The notes beneath the pieces are model-generated. The model had not been told where the DNA came from and did not search any database. It saw only the letters and a program-made list of their open reading frames with translations. From Thermoplasmata archaeon (lineage in GTDB: Archaea > Thermoplasmatota > Thermoplasmata > Thermoplasmatales > Thermoplasmataceae), in contig JAJZZX010000003.1 of the NCBI GenBank assembly GCA_021797355.1, positions 62,001 to 126,000 on the forward strand: DNA of 64,000 nt. The letters are read 5' to 3'. Below, piece after piece: positions 59,063 to 64,000 of the stretch; position 1 is the first letter of the stretch; each line of letters begins with the position of its first letter. A program made the translations under genes and the position numbers.

Positions 59063-60427
59063 TCAACTGCCTTTTCCCGCTTTTTCAACCTCAATCCTCA
59101 GCCCCTTCCACCTGACGGAGTAACCAGCCAGCTCAAGAGCAGTTGCCGGTTCAAAGCCCATGAAGTCCAGGTAGTCCACCATTGCCTGAGAATCCGGATA
59201 AAGTTCATCCAGGTGTATCTTTATGCTATCAGGCAGGGTGGATGGCCTTGTACCCTCTGCAGCACTTGCAATGGGAGTACGCTTTTCATCTGATACCTTC
59301 CCTGCCCCACTGCCCTTAAAACGGGGCTGGCCATAAACATGTTTCAGGTATTCCAGTATGGAACTGAAATCCGGCGAATCCTTGAAGCATCTGGCACCTG
59401 CAGGGCACCTGGAACCTTTATCAACGACGCAGAAAAGTTCTGCACTGAAACCACTCTCCCTGGCCATCTTAACTATTTGCCTGTCATCCTCGTAAAATAG
59501 TGGCCTTGTTATGAATACGGCAACGTCTGTGTCTAGTATCCTCGCTGAATAATCAGGGTACACAGTGTTGCCGAAACAGTTAATTGGGAAAGGGGGGCCA
59601 AAGCCGGCGGGATAACTTTCTTCAGTATTCCTGTGCCTGAAGTATTCCAGCGAGGCATCATCAATATGGTACGAATAATCACTCCTGTCCCCTTTCTGAC
59701 CAAGGCTTACCTTGGCATCCGCCTCCCAGCCATTGAGGCCGAAAAGGAAGCGTATGAGTGAGGCAAATCTTGAACCGTATCTTTCGGTGTGTTCCACGAC
59801 AGCCAGTGGGCCGGATACAGTTATGGAATTTGCTGACCCAACTGTTCTGGTTTCATGCAGCAGTCCCAAACTACGGACCTTCCTCAAAATAATGGGAAGA
59901 TTCTTCTCAGTAGTAATTGTAATGGAAGTTGACTTAAGCATAACAGTCTCTACCTGCTCAATGTTGAATCGGGCCGCAAGCTCTTCAGCAGTAATGGACG
60001 GTAGCGACGTTAGCACCTGCTCACTTTCCTTGTCAGCGTACATGGCGTTTTTGACATCATCCTGCGTTGTTCCCAGGCTTTCGGCCACTTTTTGAAGTAT
60101 GGAGTCCCGTTCCTCTGGCGAAACCGCTGGGAATCGAGCTGACCTGAATATCATGGACCTAACTTTTGAGGGTACCAGATATGAAGGCGGTTCCATGGAG
60201 GATATTCGGAACATGATCAGTGAGAGACCCCTCACTATCCTGGGGTTCTGCGATTTCAGCTCAAGCTCCTTCACTTTTTCTTCTATCTGTTCCCTATTCT
60301 GCCCCAGTGAGGACGCAAACAGATTGATCACTGAACTGCAGTAATCGCTGCCATCAGCAGTCAAAAACACTGACCTGACAGTGCCGTTCTTTCCCCTACG
60401 TACTGTCATCAGTTGAGCTGGGAACAC
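59063..60427 (-). CDS. bax1: Bax1-type nuclease (DUF790), partner of XPB
   Basis: A 454-residue protein of the DUF790 family. The Thermoplasma relative Bax1 is a structure-specific nuclease that binds the archaeal XPB helicase and is thought to act in nucleotide excision repair. The start FPAQLMTVRRGKNG and the region with RFASLIRFLFGLNGWEADA are typical. The nuclease part near residue 320 reads LDTDVAVFITRPLFYEDD. GTG at 60427 is chosen because GGAGGAG lies 5 bases upstream and family members begin this way; the frame is open to 60454. It overlaps the 3' end of the XPB gene, so they are translationally coupled. Confidence 0.9.
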   Translation of the reverse strand: MFPAQLMTVRRGKNGTVRSVFLTADGSDYCSSVINLFASSLGQNREQIEEKVKELELKSQNPRIVRGLSLIMFRISSMEPPSYLVPSKVRSMIFRSARFPAVSPEERDSILQKVAESLGTTQDDVKNAMYADKESEQVLTSLPSITAEELAARFNIEQVETVMLKSTSITITTEKNLPIILRKVRSLGLLHETRTVGSANSITVSGPLAVVEHTERYGSRFASLIRFLFGLNGWEADAKVSLGQKGDRSDYSYHIDDASLEYFRHRNTEESYPAGFGPPFPINCFGNTVYPDYSARILDTDVAVFITRPLFYEDDRQIVKMARESGFSAELFCVVDKGSRCPAGARCFKDSPDFSSILEYLKHVYGQPRFKGSGAGKVSDEKRTPIASAAEGTRPSTLPDSIKIHLDELYPDSQAMVDYLDFMGFEPATALELAGYSVRWKGLRIEVEKAGKGS

Positions 60428-61739
60428 CCTTTCTCCTCCTTCTTGATGTGCCATATTCAGAAGTGCCCTTTGCCACTACCTCATACATCACGGCATGCTT
60501 TCCGCTTGAGGGGCGAAGTATCCTTCCAAGCCTCTGCCTGAACTGCCTTGTACTTCCAGAACCGCTTAGCACAATGCCAACGGTGGCATCAGGAACATCT
60601 ATGCCCTCGTCAAGTACGCGGGATGTAGCCAGGGCATTGACCTCACCATTCCTGAACATCTCGAGGTAGGCTTTCCTTTCTGGCCCGGGTGTCATGTACG
60701 TGATGCAAGGTATGAGGAATTCCCTTGATATCATGTAGGCAGTTGCAGTATCCTCTGAGAAGATGATGGTCTTCTGTCCCCTGTGGCGGGATAGGACATA
60801 CCTGACGGTATCTATCTTGACCCTGGCATTGAAGGCTATCTCTCTTGCCTTCCTCCATGCCAGAAGTGCCTCCCTGCCCTCAGGGTTCCATGAGGAAAGG
60901 ATAAACTTCTCAAAGTCCCAGGGGCCCTTCATTGTTATCCTGTGCTTCCTGAGGTATCTCAGGAAGATAGACCTGTTCCGATCATATTCCTCCTCTTCCT
61001 CAGGTTCCAAGTCAACTGGAATTCTTATGATCTCATAATCCGAAAGGTATTCGGTCAGCTCTTCATATCCGAGCTCAAATATCTTTCCGCCCATCAATTC
61101 CTGGAGTTTTTCATGCAGCATGTCGACTCTTTCATATGTAGCAGTCAATCCCATTCTATAGGGTGCGGCATACATCCTGGCTATCTCAATATACCTTTCT
61201 GACGCCAGATGGTGAACTTCATCCACAAGAAGGAATCTGAATCTGTTGCCCAGGCCTTCTGCCATTAGGTAGGCTGAATCGTAAGTTATGACGGTGATAT
61301 CCCTTATGAGCTTCTCCCCACCACCCACCTGGCCAATTTCAACGCCAAAGGCTTCTGACAGCTTAGATCTCCACTGCTGGACAAGCTCTATGGTCGGGGC
61401 CACAACGAGTGTGCTGGAAGAAATGCGTGCAATTGCGCTTATTCCTATATGTGTTTTGCCTGCAGCAGTGGGAAGGACAATGACACCTGCAAAGCTGTTT
61501 GATTCCCACATCTCAAGGGCTTTCTTCTGGTATGGCCTGAGTTTCCCTTCATATCTGAATGATAGTTGCTCCTTCTGAAAAACGTCATCAACTGCATCGG
61601 GCAGGTCCTTCCTTATGGTTGAATACAGATATCCTTCTGCCCTGTATGCTCCGATTCTATTGTCCATCACAAAATATGGTGGAACCTTGGAATCTGGAGA
61701 ATCAAGCAATATGGTGCCTCTGCTGTAAGATATTCTCAA
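60396..61739 (-). CDS. xpb: XPB/Ssl2-type superfamily 2 DNA helicase
   Basis: A 447-residue helicase. The Q-motif region RPYQKKALEMW precedes Walker A (LPTAAGKTHIG, residues 89-99), DEVH box (LLVDEVHH, residues 171-178), TATYER as motif III and the C-terminal motifs V and VI (DEGIDVPDA, QRLGRILRPS). Archaeal XPB works with Bax1 to unwind and cut damaged DNA, and the Bax1 gene overlaps its end here. The start is TTG at 61739, about 25 bases after CTTATAAAATAG, so translation is probably leaderless. Confidence 0.93.
   Translation of the reverse strand: MRISYSRGTILLDSPDSKVPPYFVMDNRIGAYRAEGYLYSTIRKDLPDAVDDVFQKEQLSFRYEGKLRPYQKKALEMWESNSFAGVIVLPTAAGKTHIGISAIARISSSTLVVAPTIELVQQWRSKLSEAFGVEIGQVGGGEKLIRDITVITYDSAYLMAEGLGNRFRFLLVDEVHHLASERYIEIARMYAAPYRMGLTATYERVDMLHEKLQELMGGKIFELGYEELTEYLSDYEIIRIPVDLEPEEEEEYDRNRSIFLRYLRKHRITMKGPWDFEKFILSSWNPEGREALLAWRKAREIAFNARVKIDTVRYVLSRHRGQKTIIFSEDTATAYMISREFLIPCITYMTPGPERKAYLEMFRNGEVNALATSRVLDEGIDVPDATVGIVLSGSGSTRQFRQRLGRILRPSSGKHAVMYEVVAKGTSEYGTSRRRRKGVPSSTDDST
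60433..60441 (-). promoter_or_regulatory. Shine-Dalgarno site deciding the bax1 start
   Basis: AAGGAGGAG (minus strand), inside the end of the XPB gene, is five bases before the GTG at 60427. Confidence 0.6.
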
Positions 61740-61804
61740 TTTTTGCTGATCTGGAACTATTTTATAAGGTTATCAGCAGTTCAGCTCAGGGTAAGCAGTG
61801 ATGG

Positions 61805-62446
61805 TCACTTCACTGATTCCCTTTCCTGCCTGTATTTTCTTCTACCCAAATATCTGGCCAGGAATGACATCACTGCAAATACAACAAAAAGTGCAAACAT
61901 AAGTAGAACCGGCGCTCTTCTGTCAATTGCTGGAATCAACAGGAACACCAGGGAGAGGACTGCGAACAGAAGGGCCAGCTGCCTGTATTCCCTCTTGGCC
62001 GGATATCTTCCTGCGAAATAAGTGGGGACGGCCACTGGAGAAACGTATGGGGACAAAAAAGCAATGTAAATTATGAGAATCTCTCTGTTGAAATCACTCG
62101 TGGCAATCAGTGAGTTCCCTTTCCTGTATATTGTTCCAACCTCAAGGCTGCCACTACTTATCTTTACCATATCAGAATTGCCTCCTATGAAAGCCGATAA
62201 CTCGCCCATCCTGATTCCATAGGTCTGCCCGTCAAGATAAATGCTCAGCCCCCTTTTCTCCTCTCCAATTTCTGTGCCGTTCCGGTAAATTGAGAAGGTA
62301 CCAGAGCTCTTGCGCACAATACTGAAGTTATACTGCCCTGTTATTTCAATGGATGAAGTCCTGATTCCGCTCTGTGACCTTGATATATGTGCAATTTCCC
62401 TGTTATCATCATATATGATGCCATCGGCGTACCTTAATTCTCCCAT
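61805..62446 (-). CDS. Membrane protein with N-terminal beta domain, unknown
   Basis: A 213-residue protein. The first 125 residues are beta-rich and polar, with repeated G-x-x-Y-R-x-G-x elements (FSIYRNGTEIG, GTIYRKGNSL) reminiscent of LURP/tubby-like folds that sit at membranes. Three hydrophobic helices follow (about residues 125-145, 160-175 and 180-200), ending in a basic tail. No family was recognised with confidence. AT-rich sequence on the minus strand upstream provides a promoter. Confidence 0.6.
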   Translation of the reverse strand: MGELRYADGIIYDDNREIAHISRSQSGIRTSSIEITGQYNFSIVRKSSGTFSIYRNGTEIGEEKRGLSIYLDGQTYGIRMGELSAFIGGNSDMVKISSGSLEVGTIYRKGNSLIATSDFNREILIIYIAFLSPYVSPVAVPTYFAGRYPAKREYRQLALLFAVLSLVFLLIPAIDRRAPVLLMFALFVVFAVMSFLARYLGRRKYRQERESVK

Positions 62447-62519
62447 GATCTGAAATGGTAAATTGCCTCTATGGCTATATATTTATTTCTCACGAAAATG
62501 AAATATAACTAAGGAAATG

Positions 62520-63011
62520 TTATGGATGATAGAAAGGAAGAGTAAAAGCAAGCACTGCAATTAAAGCCATAAGTGCCAGTGTTATGAATGAAGCAACGTG
62601 AGTTATCCTGCGAATTTTTCTCACCTCATCCAGCTTCCCCTCCCTGGAGAGACGCACTATCTTTTTTCCATGGTAAAGGTTATTGGCGTACATCAGAACA
62701 AGCATTATTACAACCACTATTCCCTTTACCAGAAGAATCTTACCACCAGTTGTTGTGGTAAGGTCAGAGAGGGTAGGAAGGTATTCATATCCAAGGTAAA
62801 GGCCGGTGGTAATTAGTATGGCAACTGATATGTCAGTAGCCGTGCCAAAGATCCTGCCAATATTCCCCAGGATCTTGGTCCTCTCCTTCTCATCTGAAGT
62901 AATCCTGAAAGTAGCAGGCCAGACCACAATCCAAATGAAAAATGACCCGCCGATGAAGAAGAGTGCTGTGAATGCATGTATCCAGAGGATGATTAGGAAA
63001 GTTATGTTCAT
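62520..63011 (-). CDS. CopD-like four-helix membrane protein
   Basis: A 163-residue integral membrane protein with four helices. IILWIHAFTALFFIGGSFFIWIVVWP resembles the CopD/DUF2269 family, where helix 1 carries a conserved W-x-H-x-x-x-x-x-x-x-G-G pattern. Histidines in helix 1 and after helix 3 (NLYHGKK, THVAS) could hold copper or heme. CopD proteins take part in copper handling, but no cupredoxin is adjacent. Function is inferred from the fold pattern. Confidence 0.7.
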   Translation of the reverse strand: MNITFLIILWIHAFTALFFIGGSFFIWIVVWPATFRITSDEKERTKILGNIGRIFGTATDISVAILITTGLYLGYEYLPTLSDLTTTTGGKILLVKGIVVVIMLVLMYANNLYHGKKIVRLSREGKLDEVRKIRRITHVASFITLALMALIAVLAFTLPFYHP

Positions 63012-63347
63012 GGCCGAGTATCATTTTGGTGCCCATATTTTTTCTCATCCACAGAACACTTATGGTATCAGCATCGGGATTCTAAATGCTACCAAAGCCT
63101 GGAGCCTGCGATTTTCACATTTTTTATTAGCTTTTGTCTTCATGAGTCATACTCAGGACGATTCTCAGGGGAATAATTGTCGGGTTTTGAGGAAGCTGCT
63201 GTCCTGAACTCATCCTTCCTAAGGGGGATTTACTAAGGGAATCACCATTTTTCATGGCATATCAATTGGATTCATCCTACGGCTTAAGTCCTAGACTATC
63301 TGCTAATATGAGCGTAAATCATTAATCTTGACAAGGAATACCAGATC
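63012..63347. other. Intergenic region before the last two genes
   Basis: No supported gene is seen in about 335 bases. A plus-strand frame ending near 63207 is mostly antisense to the CopD-like gene. A TCATTAATC box near 63318-63327 probably drives the small gene at 63348. Confidence 0.4.
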
Positions 63348-63632
63348 ATGAAGCTTTACGATTGCAACAAGATTCACAGGATAACCATAATGTATCTGCC
63401 ATCTGGGCCTGGCCAGTATGCTGGCGATAAGATAAAGGTCCTGGCTCCGGAAGAATCAAGGGCTGTTTGCGAGGAGGCAAACAGCAGGGAGATATCAATT
63501 GAGAAGCTTCTCAAATCCAGAGAAAAAATTGAATCTGTCGTAATAAACCTTGTAGTCCCATTTCCTGAGCACGTGCCAAAATCTCCCGCTGTTCAGCAAA
63601 AGCATGAGGCAGACGCCGTTCCAGCTCAGTGA
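63348..63632 (+). CDS. Small protein of 94 residues, unknown
   Basis: The N-terminal 70 residues look folded: a strand (RITIMYLPSGPGQYAGDKIKVL), a helix (EESRAVCEEANSREISIEKLLK) and a strand (IESVVINLVVPFP), with a proline-rich disordered tail. Two cysteines, C6 and C42, are present. A TATA-like box lies about 25 bases before the ATG, so it is probably leaderless. It is on the same strand as the SIS-domain gene 64 bases downstream. I recognise no family. Confidence 0.55.
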   Translation: MKLYDCNKIHRITIMYLPSGPGQYAGDKIKVLAPEESRAVCEEANSREISIEKLLKSREKIESVVINLVVPFPEHVPKSPAVQQKHEADAVPAQ

Positions 63633-63696
63633 TGGGTGTCAATATTTCAGCAGATTTTTTGCAAATGGTTATTAACCATAAGTTTTTCAGAAGATC

Positions 63697-64000
63697 ATGA
63701 CAGATGATCTTCCAGAGATGAGATCAAGGCATCCATACGTCATGTATGATATGCTCAAATCCACTCCATCAGGCATAAAAAAGACCCTGGAAATAATGGA
63801 AAAGGCAGAAATACAGTTCAATGGCGACAGGCTTTACATGACAGGGAACGGCACGGCTTTTCACTCAGCAGTCATGGGGTCAGCCTTTCTCTCTGGAACA
63901 GACAGGCAATGGTACCCAGTGCAGGCATTTGAGCTTGAGAAATATCACAAACCTGCCGGTACTATAGCCGCTTTTTCTCACACTGGCAAGACAAGATCCA
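63697..64000 (+). CDS. SIS-domain sugar isomerase-like protein, 5' part only
   Basis: The gene runs off the window end; 101 codons are visible from the ATG at 63697. The sequence begins with a helical MTDDLPEMRSRHPYVMYDML, then a phosphosugar-binding SIS core: LYMTGNGTAFHSAVMGSAFL followed by AAFSHTGKT, corresponding to the S-T/S-G-x-T loop. This pattern matches the isomerase half of glucosamine-6-phosphate synthases and archaeal SIS relatives that lack the glutaminase half. The substrate is unknown. Confidence 0.75.
   Translation, partial: MTDDLPEMRSRHPYVMYDMLKSTPSGIKKTLEIMEKAEIQFNGDRLYMTGNGTAFHSAVMGSAFLSGTDRQWYPVQAFELEKYHKPAGTIAAFSHTGKTRS

Noticed and set aside
1-64000. CRISPR array, rRNA genes or complete tRNA genes
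   Set aside because: No regularly spaced repeats, no rRNA-like blocks and no complete cloverleaf were found on reading through both strands.

Overview
The window looks like the chromosome of a Thermoplasmatales-type archaeon (Thermoplasma, Ferroplasma, Cuniculiplasma or a relative). The evidence is the gene set: an XPB helicase paired with the Bax1-type nuclease, TrmB-family regulators, a bacterioopsin-activator-type HTH protein, a thioredoxin reductase without an NADPH-binding arginine cluster, and solute-binding proteins anchored by transmembrane helices. Many genes also start at an ATG, GTG or TTG about 25 bases after a TATA-like box, which suggests leaderless transcripts, while downstream operon genes carry GGTGA- or GGAGG-type Shine-Dalgarno sites. 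Genus and species are inference. No complete rRNA or tRNA gene and no CRISPR array was seen.

Layout. 0.1-5.5 kb: an SDR sugar dehydrogenase, a membrane protein resembling an inactivated M48 peptidase, an HSL-family esterase, and an FAD glycerol-3-phosphate dehydrogenase joined to a CoxG-like protein. 5.5-13.3 kb: a small HTH regulator, thioredoxin and thioredoxin reductase, a membrane protein, gamma-glutamyltransferase, a radical SAM/SPASM protein with a possible small membrane peptide, and a GT2-like protein. 13.4-22 kb: a very large surface protein with a zinc ribbon at its tail, a thiamine-binding-type protein, a GmhB-like phosphatase, an MFS/MarR pair, a Wzx-like flippase and another MFS carrier.

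22-33 kb is a maltooligosaccharide utilisation locus: TrmB regulator, GH31 alpha-glucosidase, GH13 cyclomaltodextrinase-type enzyme, MalK, MalG, MalF and MalE, followed by an MFS protein. Two near-identical quasi-palindromes abut the TATA boxes of malE and malK and are probably the operators. 33-35 kb carries a PH/GRAM plus zinc-ribbon protein, a short NfeD and a GntR regulator. 35-44 kb is a surface-glycan region: DUF2079, two GT2 enzymes, a Shine-Dalgarno-linked operon with an unknown 53-residue protein and a small nucleotidyltransferase, three tandem methyltransferases and GmhA.

44-53.5 kb: a SpoIIM-like membrane protein, an MHS-type MFS carrier, an HTH_10 regulator and a complete oligopeptide ABC operon whose two ATPases are fused in one chain. 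53.5-54.9 kb is a small island of decayed IS256-like elements: one internally deleted copy, one MITE-like copy and an orphan ORF between them. 54.9-64 kb: aldo/keto reductase, an enolase-superfamily enzyme with an AidB-like acyl-CoA dehydrogenase, the Bax1-XPB pair, two membrane proteins, a small unknown protein and the 5' part of a SIS-domain gene cut by the window end.
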